Shown: one piece after another, positions 1 through 10,608 of the stretch
How positions within the stretch are numbered: the first letter of the stretch is position 1
How the letters are laid out: every line of letters begins with the position of its first letter
Assembly (NCBI GenBank): GCA_029717555.1
Contig: JAMDHS010000046.1
Coordinates: 1-64,000 of the forward strand
DNA: 64,000 nt
Reading direction: 5' to 3'
Origin: Peribolospora baueri
Lineage: Eukaryota > Basidiomycota > Peribolosporomycetes > Peribolosporales > Peribolosporaceae
Translations under genes and position numbers: made by a program
Notes under the pieces: model-generated
Told to the model about the DNA's origin: nothing
The model's database searches: none
Seen by the model: the letters and a program-made list of their open reading frames with translations, nothing else

Positions 1-3000
1 GGCCCGACTCGGACAATCCCAAGCGCCTATCTCTCCCCCCTGGACCAAAAGGTCTACCTTTCATCGGCAACGCGCACCAATTGGGCGGCGTGAGCCTACG
101 CATCTTTGCTGTGAAGACCAGCTGAACTGAGTTGGAGGCCTCACTCGGTCCCGTCGTTTCTCTTTACATTTCGCTGCACCAGTACCCTTGGCGCAAATTT
201 GACAGTTTGATCAAGCAGTTTGGTCCCATCGTCTCCCTCAATGTCGTAGGGACCGTGAGCTTCTGCACCTCGGTAGGCGGCAAACATTTTGGAGGACGTC
301 TCTTGACGTCCTTCTCCTATTCTTCCTTTCTTCTTCCCTAATGGGAACAGCCCCTGATTCTCATAGGCGATGCTGAAGTCGCTAAGGACATTCTGGAGAA
401 GGATGGTGCCAATACTGCCGACCGTCCGATCAGTCACATCGTGAGCCCTGTTGAGATCTTTTCCGCATCTTTGAGCCCCTCATACCTCCCTCCGTTTTTG
501 CTGACAGGGAAAAATGTCCAATAAACGCGCGTTCCTATTATTTTCTTCGTTCCCTCTTTTCTCTCTCTCTATTGCCATGAATTTTCCTTCCTCGGTGACA
601 GTTTTACAAATACGGCTCGAAAGAGAAGATGTCCATCATCGCTCCCGATTACGACGACCAGGTGAAGCTCAGCCGCCGGCTTTTGACGGAGGCCATGTCC
701 ATTCTCAAAACGGGTGCCTCCGAGCCTGCGCACGAGACGCAGATGAGGTTCTGCTTGAAGAGGATATTGGACCAGCCGGACGAGTGGGCCAAGAATCTGA
801 ATATGTGAGTAGGTGGGAGACGGAGGTGGAACTTTACTGGAAGGCAGAACGATGAGGATAGGCCGGCACCTGAATACTCCGAGCATACTTTCTCTGCACG
901 TCGGAACCCTCGCAGCTACACCGTGGCCGTGCTCAAGTCAGTCGTCTTCGGCGACCTTTGCGAAGATGGAGAGCAGGCCTTTGAAGCGGCCGAGAACAAT
1001 CAGATGGTGTGTAGGCGTTCATACCCTTCTTTTTCTTTCCTCCAACTGGAAACGACCGTCTAACTGAATCGAATCTCACTCGCCCGTTTACACCTCCCTA
1101 ACTCGTCCTTTCCAACAACGCTCACCAGTTCTGCGACATGGTCGACGACCTCGTCCGTCCCGGCGCCACCATTGCGGACTTCTTACCCGTCCTCGACAAA
1201 CTTCCCTTGCCGAGGTCGTGGTGCGCCTGGAGGGCAGCAGGAGATGATGTATACAGGACGTCACTCGAAACCTATTCCAAGCTCATCGAGCCCGTTCAGA
1301 AGGATCTCAATCTGCACGGAGCGAGCGCTATGAACTCGTGAGCATCGCTCTATTAACCCTCTTCTTGTCTGCTCCCGCCTGACGGCGACCTGGTCGCCTT
1401 CGACGCTACCGGTACGGAACGCTTGATGACGCTCGTGCCCGCCTATCTTCAGCGTCACAAAGGCCATCATCGATCATCCCCAGGCGAAGAACGTCAAGGG
1501 TGGCATGGAGTTTCTTCTCGGCGCGCTCTGGCTTGCCGGCCGCGACACGGTGATTACCTCCACATGTCACTATGTGTTTACCTGGCGGACGTCGATATCG
1601 CGTAGATAGGGACCTCGCTCACTCGGCTCGTTGACCACGTCCTTTGCCTCTTTTCCCTCACCTGAATCTTGTAGACGCACACCACCCTCCGCAGCTTCGT
1701 CCTAGCTTGGGTCAAGTTCCCCGAGGCGATGGTCGCTGCACGCAAGCAGATCGACGCCGTCGTTCCGGCCGATAGACTCCCCTCGTTCAGCGACCGTGCC
1801 AACTTGCCCCTTGTAGAGGCCCTGATTAAAGGTATGTGCCCATTGGCCGAAGATGCCATGTTTTCTCCTCTATTTGAGCGAGACCGTTCCGGTTTCTTGG
1901 ATATATTTGTGGTGTGGTCACGAGGCAGTCTCGCTCATGCAGGCCGTTCCTCCATTGCGCAATGTCTCCAGAGGTACAGCGCTGGCGCAGCATTACACCC
2001 AACGGTGAGAGCCGTGAACGGTCCTTCCATGTCCATAAATATTTTTTTGTTCGACTGTTGAAAGAACCGATTGATTATTCCTCCTTGCCCGTCTCCTTCT
2101 CTCGTCGCCTGACGCGCTGCACGCGTAGGCCTGCCTCACCGATCGAAGAAGGCGACTGTCTATGGCAATTTCTATATTCCCAAAGGGTCCATCATCATCG
2201 GTAACACTTGGTGGGTCGGCTACTCTGCCCGTTCCCGTGGTTCCGCTCACACAAAGCAAGGCTTTCCATCAAGCATTTCCATTCTGACCGACCGGCTGAC
2301 GTCGCCACTAATCTCCCTTCCTTCTGGCTCCTTAGGACTATCGATCACGACCCCAAGCTTCACCCTGATCGTGAGCATGCCGATCTGCTTCTTTCGCAAC
2401 TGCCGGAGTCTAGGGGGAATTCTTTTAACTTTTTTTTTCTTTGCGTATCGCGAAACGATCTCTTCTAGCCGAGGCATTCAAGCCAGAGAGGCATTTGAAC
2501 GATGACGGCACCCTGAAGAAACTCGACAACATCTTCACTTTTGGCTACGGCCGTCGCGGTGAGTCGTCCCTTATCTTTTCTCTCTGAAGACACGAGGTCT
2601 TGGTCCAAAACTATGGAGACGATGACCGTTTCGATCTAACCGATCCACTCATCGGCACGGCTCGCTTGGACCGCAGTTTGCCCCGGCCAGCCCATGGCAG
2701 AGCGCTCGCTCTTCATCATAATCGCCGGCTTCCTGTGGGCGTTTGACGTCAGCAAAGCCCGCGACGAGCATGGGAAAGAGATTGACGTCGACGATCTCAG
2801 CTACATGGTGCGTCGCTGCTGACGGTTGCGATTCGTGTATGTGGCCGTGGGGCAGAAGAGGACGCTCAGTTCCACTTGTTTGAATCGCTCTCTTTTGACG
2901 TCGCAGGACGGCCTCAACCCGCGCGCCAAGCCCTTCCCCGCCAATTGGAGCGTCCGCGACGAGGTGCGAGCTCAGACGATCAGGAGGGCACTCAAAACCG

Positions 3001-3032
3001 AGGTGGCATGTGTCGGTCTCGCCTCCATGTGA
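1..3032 (+). CDS. Cytochrome P450 monooxygenase (5' partial)
   Basis: Heme-thiolate monooxygenase; substrate unknown. The window opens inside the gene: the first codons read through the proline-rich hinge LPPGPKGLPFIGNAHQL, so the membrane anchor lies upstream. Many short introns split it. Landmarks in order are an I-helix FLLGALWLAGRDT, whose Thr is split from the following HTT by an intron (about 1500-1680); ExxR as EVQR (about 1950-1965); GLPHRSKKATVYGNF (from about 2130); the PERF-like FKPERHL (about 2480); and the heme loop FGYGRR|VCPGQP. The Cys ligand codon is at 2679-2681. The C-terminus is GLNPRAKPFPANW..., with the stop at 3030-3032. It resembles the large basidiomycete families annotated as O-methylsterigmatocystin oxidoreductase-like, but the sequence does not show the substrate. 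No obvious break was seen in the part present. Confidence 0.9.
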
Positions 3033-3261
3033 TTCGGTCCGTACTTCGCCTCGCCTTACAGCGCTTTCCTGCGAGCCACCTATCACTTTCATTCGTGGGA
3101 AGCATGGTTCGGCACGTTCCATCCCTGAGACGGATTTGGCGACCCGTCCGTCCATCTCCCTAAGTCGAGCGGCCGATACGTATGTCGAGTCCTTTCCCTC
3201 CGTCCACTTCCCCCCTTTTTTTCCTCGCGTTCTCCGTTGGCCCCAGTCCCTCATCCCGGGC

Positions 3262-3475
3262 ACCGTTCGAACATCTCAATTGGCCCGATAACTTTTTCTT
3301 GACTCTTCTTGGAGCTCGAGCATTCGCCCAGACCTCGTGCTCACCAGGAAAGGCCCATCCTTCTTCATTTCCTCATGGGCCCTGTAGTCCGATTCAGTTC
3401 GATCATTAGCCCATCGTCTTGAAATTCAGTTTGCTCGCCAAGTCCTTTACAACCCCTTCTTGGATACGAATTTCT
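3262..3475. repeat. Direct repeat copy A (left edge of island)
   Basis: The segment starting CATCTCAATTGGCCCGATAA recurs at 8447-8555 in the same orientation. Shared blocks include CTTCTTGGAGCTCGAGC and CATCGTCTTGAAAT..., then GCTCGCCAAGTCCTT. Copy A carries about 75-80 extra bases between the two blocks, beginning with GT and ending in AG, which looks like an intron that copy B lacks. I do not recognise a protein in it. It lies just downstream of the P450 3' end. Confidence 0.6.
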
Positions 3476-4634
3476 TAATAGGGGAAGCGAGACGTTCCTA
3501 CAGTGAGATGTCCTTAGATCATGCTGAGTGAGCGCCTCTTCAGGTACACCAGCCGTAGTTCGCTCAACGGTGGCGAAGGAACTTAAGAGCATAAAATACG
3601 GATCCAGTCGTCTTCGTCGCAAACCTCGACGGTTTTGCTGGCTTAAGAAAGATGATTTAAGGGACGGCTCTAAGCGAGAGCGGATACTCAACTCGTCAGT
3701 ATCACGTAATCCGCTCAGGCAGTTGGTCCGTGCGCTCCGAGCCCCATGGAAGCGGGCCACCGTCAGTGACTGGCTGGCAACCAATCCCCAGATAAGTCGA
3801 CGAAAGGTTTCCAAGGTGGCAAGGGGGACAACCTCTTCTTATCTTGGGCCTATTGGGGTTGACGTAGCCTCCGGCCGGCTCGTTACCGCCAATGTCGCAC
3901 TAGTCTTCCGTCTCCGATCGGAGGCACTGCCAAGTTCCTGGCAGCGGCCGCTCATTCCGTCAGATGGTTGACCAATTTTGCTGGCGAATATCCTGGTGGG
4001 ACGCGGGCTGTTGTCCTTTGGGAAGAGCATGCTGCCAGCTGTGGAATGTGGAGACGAAAATCTCTAGGTCCTGTATGTGATTAAGCCAACTGTCAGTGCC
4101 AAACTCCTTCGTATCTACTGCGGCATATCGTAAAGTAACGTCACGGCCGCCAACCTTCGAGTCCGTCCCCATATGTGTCTCCATAGAGCCCATGTGACTG
4201 GCAATGCATGTGCGCCCGCTGAGGGCTTCGCACATAATCCAACACTATGTCACGCTCCTGACTAAGAGCGTCCTGTCATTGGTTCACTGGAGCCAACGGG
4301 ACCCCAGTGATGGCCCAAGTCATGACAGCGTGGCTACAAGTCACACTGGGCGCTTCAACCATCGAGATGTCGTTCATACTGTATTTGTTTCATTTCAAGG
4401 CTGGCCATCGATTTGGTGCTCCACATCCCGGCAAGCGCGGAAGGCGCTGGTTAGCTGGGACTGAACGCCACCAATCGAAAAAGGGTCCATAGCCTCGGCG
4501 CGGGAAGTGGCGATCGGCGGAATGGATTTCTTGGCTATCTCCTCCTGTCACGCGGCCGAGCATTCCGCGGGGTGGGGTAGAAGGCAACCAACCACCTGGG
4601 AGGTCTTGCGTGGCGGTGTGCAGTCCGCTGAGGC
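3476..4634. other. Intergenic, no gene supported
   Basis: About 1.15 kb between direct repeat copy A and the promoter of the small secreted protein gene. Open frames here are short and show no recognisable domain or convincing splice pattern. I see no tRNA or other RNA gene. Confidence 0.5.
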
Positions 4635-4640
4635 TATAAA
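4635..4640 (+). promoter_or_regulatory. TATA box of the small secreted protein gene
   Basis: TATAAA lies 78 bp upstream of the ATG at 4718, a plausible distance for a fungal core promoter. The gene is short and encodes a secretory leader, which fits a TATA-type inducible promoter. This is inference from motif and spacing only. Confidence 0.45.
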
Positions 4641-4717
4641 GACGGGTTGCCGCCGGCTCCCTCGCCAGCTTCGCTCTCAACCTTTCGTCGCCAGTTGCCA
4701 TTATCAACTCAGTCAAA

Positions 4718-5340
4718 ATGCGCTTCTCTGCCCTCGCTGCCGTTCTGGCCGCCTCGATCGTCACGGCGTCCCCCGCCCCTGCGCCTGCACCCTGCCAGAC
4801 TTGCGTGAGTGATGACTAGTTGCGGATGGCTTTCCCTCGTCCTTCTTTCCCATGACGCTTCCGCCAATATCTTCTGGCAGCTTGGACTGGTCTAAGCCCA
4901 CGCTTACACGTTATTCCTTCAATCGTACTACTGCCCTTCATTTGCCAATTCCGCGTCGGTCCTCGACCATTAACACCGGCGACTCGCTCAGGAACAATGT
5001 GCCCGCTTCGGACTCTGCACCCGTGACCTCACTCTCGCCCAGCGCGACGGCATTGCCGCCGGCCTCTACGGCAAGCGCGACCTTGGTTTCGAGGACGTCG
5101 AAGAGCGCGAGCCGAAGCCATGCACGACGTGCGAGCAATGCTTCTGCTTCGGCATCTGCTCGCGCGATCTGACGGAGGTGAGTTTCGAGTATCCCCAGGC
5201 TATAGTACCGTTCGCATTGACGGCTTGGCTCGCTGGACTGACGGAGTGATGACCTGATTGGCTCCCTGCTGCTTATCTTCTACCAGATTCAGCTCCGCGA
5301 AACCATAGCCGGCGTCCATGCTGCCGCCTGCAGGAAGTAA
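4718..5340 (+). CDS. Small secreted cysteine-rich protein with duplicated motif
   Basis: Exons 4718-4804, 4992-5177 and 5287-5340 give 108 residues; all junctions are phase 0 with GTGAGT donors and CAG acceptors. The N-terminus MRFSALAAVLAASIVTAS is a clear signal peptide, followed by an APAPAP spacer. The mature part holds two copies of one motif: PCQTCEQCARFGLCTRDLT, with its second Cys at the exon 1/2 junction, and PCTTCEQCFCFGICSRDLT. The pattern is P-C-x2-C-E-Q-C-x-x-F-G-x-C-x-R-D-L. The linker contains KRD and EER dibasic-like sites. The protein ends HAAACRK. I do not recognise the family. Size, leader and paired cysteines fit a secreted effector-like or wall-associated protein; Kex2-type processing in the linker is possible. 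It sits alone in a repeat-rich island. Confidence 0.75.
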
Positions 5341-5469
5341 AGCACAATCCTTCTTGGCTTCCGGTCGTGCCGTGGGCTTGGGTATACGTCGGAACTATGT
5401 TGTGCCCATTATTACGAAATATACGCGAAATCGAATCAGGCATGCGCGTAAGATGCAAGCTTCAGTCCG

Positions 5470-6370
5470 TGTGCTTGCTGTACTTCCGTCTCTCCATGCC
5501 ACGTCCTGAGCCAGCCAAGGAGCGTCGGTAGTGCTCCACGAGTGCTTCGTCGTTCGAATCGAGTCTCTCCGCGATGGCACTGAAGCGGGTGGAGTAGTCC
5601 CTCGCTGAGCCGGTCTGTCGGAGAGCGAAGAGCTGCTCGGTCGCGGTCCTGGACGAGTGCGGATCTCCGAAGCGCGAGAGAAGCTGCGCGGTGAAGCCCT
5701 CCCAAGTGCGCAGCCATGCGTTCTTGCGGAGGGGCGCGGGACCGTCGATTTCGCTGCGGAAGGGAAAGATCCATTGAGCGGCGTCCCCGTCGAACCAAGT
5801 GATGGCAAAGTCAATCTTTTGCTCATCCGAGAGTTCGTAAAATTTGAAGAAGATATCGAGGGAGAAGACGAATCACTCTGTGATGGCCTGTGATCTTCTG
5901 GCGGCGGAAAACTTGTTGGGTTGGGTGGATTCGGGAGCCTTGACGAGGTGAGCGCCGCTTCGCGGCGGATGGCAGCGACCACCGGGGCGGCGAAGCTCTT
6001 GATGGCATGTTGGTGTCATCGGTCGGAGATGTCCAGATCCAGTAGCCGCGAAAGGATCTGGTCGACCTGAAGGTCCGAGAGGTCGTTGGTGCTGGACATA
6101 GTGGTGCTGGCTCGGAGCCTAGTGGTTGGATCAGATATAGAGAAAGCGAGGGCGAGTCGATTTTTTCGAGTGGAGCAAGGGGGACGAGTATGCTAGAAGC
6201 CAGCAAGCAAGGTGTAACAAGGTTCGAGGTTATAGCAATGGGGAGCGAGGCGCTGTTGTCATTCTTCATCCGAGCAGGGGGGAGAGGGGCTGTATATATA
6301 CACTGGACAACCCTACTGCGGTAGTCCGTGACAGCGACGCCCACCTCATGCGTACCGTGACACGAGATCA
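5470..6370 (-). mobile_element. LTR-retrotransposon fossil: leader and Gag-like region
   Basis: Minus-strand reading shows a Gag-like start, MSSTNDLSDLQVDQILSRLL, near 6099. Further on comes a retrotransposon Gag/capsid core with WFDGDAAQW, LRTWEGFTAQLLSRFGD and QTGSARDYSTRFSAIAERL, typical of Ty3/Gypsy-type Gag. Upstream, a palindromic TATATATA stretch near 6293-6300 could belong to an LTR promoter. I could not delimit LTR ends or a target-site duplication, and found no protease, reverse transcriptase or integrase in the window. The copy is incomplete and broken, with at least a few disruptions, so it is probably old. It is treated as a fossil. Confidence 0.6.
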
Positions 6371-6660
6371 CGACGAGAGCGAGAGCTAGACGAGGGGAGC
6401 CAAGACGAGGGCAAAGGCGAGGACACGGGACGAGGCAAGAGTCAAGAGCAAGGACGGGATACGAGATGGGGATGAGGGTTTGCTAATGAGATATCCGATG
6501 AGGGACCACTTCCTACCCAAGACTGAGAGCCTTAATACGCGGAGGGGATCCCCACAAGACCGGGGAAAACCATACCAGAGTGCGGGGCTATGGGGGGAAG
6601 TGTTGAGGCAGACGGAGAAACCATAACCCGAGCGAGGAGGGTGCCGACCTCGGGCACGAG
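6371..6660. repeat. GA/CGAG-rich low-complexity stretch
   Basis: Sequence with many GACGAG, GCGAG and GGGAC words, such as gacgagagcgagagc..., joins the Gag-like fossil to the tandem array. No coding signal was recognised. It may be the outer part of the retroelement or a decayed part of the array. Confidence 0.4.
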
Positions 6661-7605
6661 CGCCGTGACAGAAACGGGTCTTCAACTGGGAAGGAAGATA
6701 AAGCAGCGAGAAGAAACGGTCTTCCAACAGGGAGGCAGGATAAAGCAGCAAGAAGAAATGGTCTTCAACAATGGCATGCCACGTAGCAAAATGGAAAGGC
6801 GTGGACGGAGGATAAGTGCGGGAAGATTAGCAAGATGAAAAACAAGGACAAAGGGTCTGCAACGGGGAGAGAATATAAAGCAGCGAGAAAAAACGGGTTT
6901 TCAACAAGAAAGCGTTGAACAGGGAGGGAGGATAAAATGGCAGGAAGATGAATAAGAAGGAGAAAAGGGTCTGCAACGGGGAGAGAAGATAAAGCAGCTG
7001 GCAAAAACGGGTTCTCAACAAGAAAGAAACGGCTTTTGAACTGGGTGGGAGGATAAAACGGCAAGAAGAAACGCTTTTCCACAACGTCGTGGCACGTGTC
7101 GAAATGGAAAGACATGGAGGGAGATTAGCGAGATGAAAAACAAGGAGAAAAAGGTCTGCATCGGGGAGGGAAGATAAAGCAGCAAGAAAAAACATGAAAG
7201 AAACAGATCGTCGAAGGGAGGGAGAAAAAACGACGGCAAGAAACGGTTTTGAGCAGTGTCGCGCCACGTGGCAAAATGGAAAAGCGTGGGCGGAGAATCA
7301 GCGGTGGAAGATGAAAAATAAGGAGAAAAGGGTCTTCAACAAGAGAAAAACGGTCTTGAACGAGGAAGGAAGATAAAGCAGCAAGAAAAAAAAGAAAGAA
7401 ACAGGTCGAAGGGAGGGAGGAAAAAACGGCGGCAAGAAGCGGTTTTCAGCAGTGTCGTGCCACGTGGGAAATTGGAAAGGCGTGGGCGGAGAATCAGCGG
7501 GAGAAGATGAAAAAACAAGGAGAAAGGGTGTTCAACAAGAGAAAAACGGTCTTCAACGGGGAGGGAAGATAAAGCAGCAAGAAAAACAGGGAACAAGAAC
7601 GAATA
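6661..7605. repeat. Complex minisatellite-like tandem array
   Basis: A degenerate array of short modules recurs in a changing order. One is GGTCT[T/G]CAACGGGGAG followed by GAAGATAAAGCAGC. Others are AGAAAAAACGG, AACAAGAAAGAAAC, and a longer module with GCCACGTGGCAAAATGGAAA then GCGTGGGCGGAGAATCAGCG. The CACGT-bearing module appears near 6778, 7090, 7263 and 7457, so the higher-order period is irregular (about 310, 170 and 190 bp). Long open frames across it, such as the Leu/Phe/Ser-rich ones on the minus strand, are by-products of low complexity. I see no gene in it. Confidence 0.7.
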
Positions 7606-7699
7606 CTGGCGGAGGAGGGTGGAATGTTGCACTGGCGAGGGAGGCGGGAAGTGGAATATTGTGCTGGCGGGAGAGGCGGGAAGCGGAAATTGCACTGGC

Positions 7700-8034
7700 G
7701 GGAGGTGGGTGTCCCGTTTATCCTCGTCTCTGATGCTAACTCCGGCCCTAGCTGCTTTAATCTTCACCAGTTCGGCAATCTTGTCGCCGAGTTCCTCTAC
7801 CGAGCCGTCCAGGGTGAGGCCGAATAGGTCGGGTTTAACCTGCCAGCCCATCGCTGCATCGCCCATCGTGAGGGCTGTCTTGAGGTCGTTGTAGAGCTCG
7901 CTGCCAACCTCCCTGGTCTGGTTCGGGCCTTCGTCGATTAGGTTGGCCACACTCCCCTTGTCCCTGGAGTCGTCGCACGTGAAACGGACAACAGTGCCAA
8001 GGAATGTATCCCGGTCGTGGTTGTTGTTGCTCAT
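7700..8034 (-). CDS. Orphan ORF fragment, unknown function
   Basis: A real ATG at 8034 opens a minus-strand frame of about 110 sensible residues starting MSNNNHDRDTFLGTVVRF. It continues with a mixed-charge stretch containing GDAAMGWQVKPDLFGLTL and EELGDKIAELVKIKAAR. The frame then runs into the tandem array and becomes low complexity, so the 3' end is undefined. I recognise no family. Composition resembles the N-terminal part of a mobile-element structural protein, or a truncated host gene; the sequence does not decide. Confidence is low that it is expressed. Confidence 0.3.
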
Positions 8035-8446
8035 GCTGGTAAGATCGATGTGTTGGTTTCTTGGCGGTAGTCCTGCTCGAGGTGGGTAGCTATTGTCGTT
8101 GCTGTCTTAGCCCAGGCGTAGGCTAGATGGGAGAGGATACAGCGGCTCGACACTTCCTATTCACGAGGGCGACATCACCGTGGCCCACATTCCTTCGGAC
8201 AGAGCCAAGGTTACCTGTAGGATTCTTAGCTACAAATGAGAGGGAAAGACGATGACTTCTCATTGCTGCTCCCAAGCTCCGCGGCTGATCGTCGGGGCAA
8301 TAAGGATCAGCGTACCTGGTCTCGCTCGTCGCCTCGCCGTGCCCTGATTCTGGCCACCGCTTTTCTATTCATCCTGTATCCCTAACCCCGGGCTGAACCT
8401 CCTCGCGCGCACCCGTTCCCAGGCCTGCCTTCCTGCTGCGCTCTCC
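8035..8446. other. Intergenic, nothing recognised
   Basis: About 410 bp upstream of the orphan ORF with no domain, RNA gene or repeat that I can name. Confidence 0.4.
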
Positions 8447-8555
8447 GTTAGAGCATCTCAATTGGCCCGATAACTACTTCTTGGAGCTCGAGCGTTCGCC
8501 CACACCCATCGTCTTGAAATCCAGCTTGCTCGCCAAGTCCTTCACAACCCCTTCC
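8447..8555. repeat. Direct repeat copy B (right edge of island)
   Basis: This matches the segment at 3262-3475, beginning CATCTCAATTGGCCCGATAA and continuing through CTTCTTGGAGCTCGAGCG and CATCGTCTTGAAATCCAG. It is shorter because it lacks the intron-like insert of copy A. The plus-strand reading HLNWPDNYFLELERSP is open here, but no family was recognised. It lies just downstream of the FetB-like gene's 3' end. Confidence 0.6.
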
Positions 8556-8867
8556 CTTTTCGATGGGAACGACTTCATTCGGGTCGAGTAGGAATAAACA
8601 ATATATACGACCCTTCGGTCCGTTCTTCCACCGTCTAAGCCCGCGCGTCCTCTTCTTCAGAAGTGTCCAACTGTACGCCTCTGCCGCCTCTATGCCGAAT
8701 TCTCGAGACCACACCATCCCAAAGCTGTCTCGTCCCTTTAGCAACGACTGTGAAGAAGCCACTGTGTTTTGGGAGGATGCGATCTGGCCGGATTCGGTGC
8801 TGTTGATGTGGGTTTTTTGGTGCAGACGAGGAGACGGGCGACGCACAAGTCAGTTGGACTCGCTTAC

Positions 8868-10253
8868 TTACCTGCAAACGCCAGCTTTTACGCGTGCCTC
8901 GGATCGGCCGTCTCGCGAACCGAGCCCACCCACCTTGTCGTCGACCAACACTCGCAGACTGGCCAGGATGCTGAGCAAGACGGAGAGGGCAGTCGAGGCT
9001 GAGAGAATGAACATGATGATCGTCTGCAGCTTCGTCGCTTGGTCTACGGGCGTGCCGGAGAGGAGGGCACCGGTCTTTTGTTGGGGTGAGGGGAGTAGGA
9101 CGACCAACGAAGATGGAGAGCGTGCGAACGGTCAGAGCGCAAGCTTTGCTTGGAAGACGAGGAGACGAGCGTCCTCGAAATCTGTTCAGCTGTGAGGCGA
9201 CATGCTCTCTAACGCACCATCATGCCTGGGATGGAGATGAGACCAATGATGCTACGGCGCGAGACACGAACGGGGTGAGAAGACGGTGGAAAATATGGAC
9301 GAAAGGACAGGCTCAGCTGTCGTTTCCACCGAAGTGTCTATGACCATTCTCTTTCCTCGCCCATTTTCGATGTCATCCGACGTCGTTCAACCTCGCTCAC
9401 CTCATCTGATTGATGATCGGCAGCAGCGCGATCCTCAACGCGTCGATGGCTACGGGCCTGCTCGCTTCGAGGCGCGTCGCGCCATGGGCGAGGAGCGTCT
9501 CGATCTTGTCCTTGTTCTCGCTGCGTGAGAGGGACGAGGACGGGCGCGACGAGCGACCCAGAAACGACTTGAAAGATGAATCCGAGCGCGAGAGCGAATG
9601 CATCCCGGGACTTGTTTCGACCGAAGAGCGGCTTCGGGCAGACGTCCACTCTGGCCGGCGCACTCACCTAAACTGAGTGAGCGTGTACCCGACGCCAACG
9701 CCGATGCCGCCGATGGCGTTGCCAAGGATCATGCCGAGCGTGGGCACGTATCGCATCGGCTCCCAGAAGGGTCTTTGCGACAATGCGAAATGGGAGCCGA
9801 CGGCGGAGATGGGCAGGGTGGTGATGAGCATGGAGAAGAGTGTGGTGAAGAACTGGCATAGATGTGGGGAGGGTGGACGAAGGAGAGAGAAGACGTCAGC
9901 GACGGACTGAGGCAAAAAAATAGACTCGACAGATTCACCATGCCCTTGTGCCTCCTCTTGCTCTTGCTGAAGACGACCTCCCACGCCCCGAGCAAGTTGA
10001 GGAGGACGGAGACGGCGGCGACGGCGAAAATGTTCCTGCTCTCGAAGACGCTCTTGAGCACGAAGCCCATGAGCCAGAGCTGGACGACGCATCGGAGTGC
10101 GGCGATGAGCAAGCTGCGCTCGATGCGGAGGCCGAGGGCGAGGGAGAGGAGTGCGTCGACGAGGACGAAGCCGAAGCCGAAGAGCACGTTCCAGTAGGTG
10201 AGCGTGACGGCGGGCACGTCTGGCGGGCCTGGTGACGCCGAGGGGCTGTCCAT
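8868..10253 (-). CDS. UPF0014 / FetB-type ABC transporter permease
   Basis: Exons (minus) 10253-9939, 9852-9668, 9520-9401, 9251-9218 and 9074-8868 give 286 residues with all phases closing, including a 34-nt exon. The family comprises seven-helix permeases that pair with a separate ATPase: bacterial FetB in iron export and homeostasis, plant ALS3/STAR2 in aluminium tolerance. Hydrophobic segments alternate with family signatures: RIERSLLIAALRCVVQLWLMG, LNLLGAWEVVFSKSKRRHKG, MILGNAIGGIGVGVGYT, LLAHGATRLEASRPVAIDALR and IIGLISIPGMM|TGALLSGTP. The stop directly follows an intron-like GCAG|GTAAGT context, so an alternative spliced C-terminus is possible. The start is 355 bp from that of the matching ATPase gene, on the opposite strand. 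A membrane metal or metabolite exporter is likely; the substrate is unknown. Confidence 0.85.
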
Positions 10254-10608
10254 GTTGCTCCAGCCGTTGCTGGCGGGCGTGGAGGAAGGCGTGGAGGTGG
10301 TAGTGGGAGGCAAGAGGCAAGCAAGGACAGAGGTCGCTCGACGATGGCTTCTTGTGCTCGGCTCGGCATCTCTTCTTTCTATCTCCATCCACCTCGCCCA
10401 CGTGCCGGACCATCCATGTCCATGTTCGGCAGGGACGACGACGGCGGCGATAACAAACAGTCGCGATAATTTGATATTCCTTCTCCCTCCTCCAACCCCC
10501 TCGTCGTCGCCATCCTCCACAACGCCCGCTTGCCGGTCGCCGCCACCTCGATCCTCATCTCCCCGCCCCCCGCCGACTACGCCAGACGAACACCCGGAAG
10601 CGAGGACC

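Noticed and set aside
4390-4764. 124-residue minus-strand frame over the secreted protein promoter
   Set aside because: It overlaps the TATA box and first exon of a better supported gene and shows no domain.
6765-7267. Minus-strand Leu/Phe/Ser-rich frames that look like membrane proteins
   Set aside because: They follow the purine-rich tandem array. Hydrophobicity comes from the repeat composition, and no start, splice site or family supports them.
8448-8846. Spliced C-terminal extension of the FetB-like permease into the repeat
   Set aside because: A GCAG|GTAAGT donor and a possible acceptor near 8805 exist, but the extension would run into repeat copy B and has no family match. The in-frame stop is simpler.
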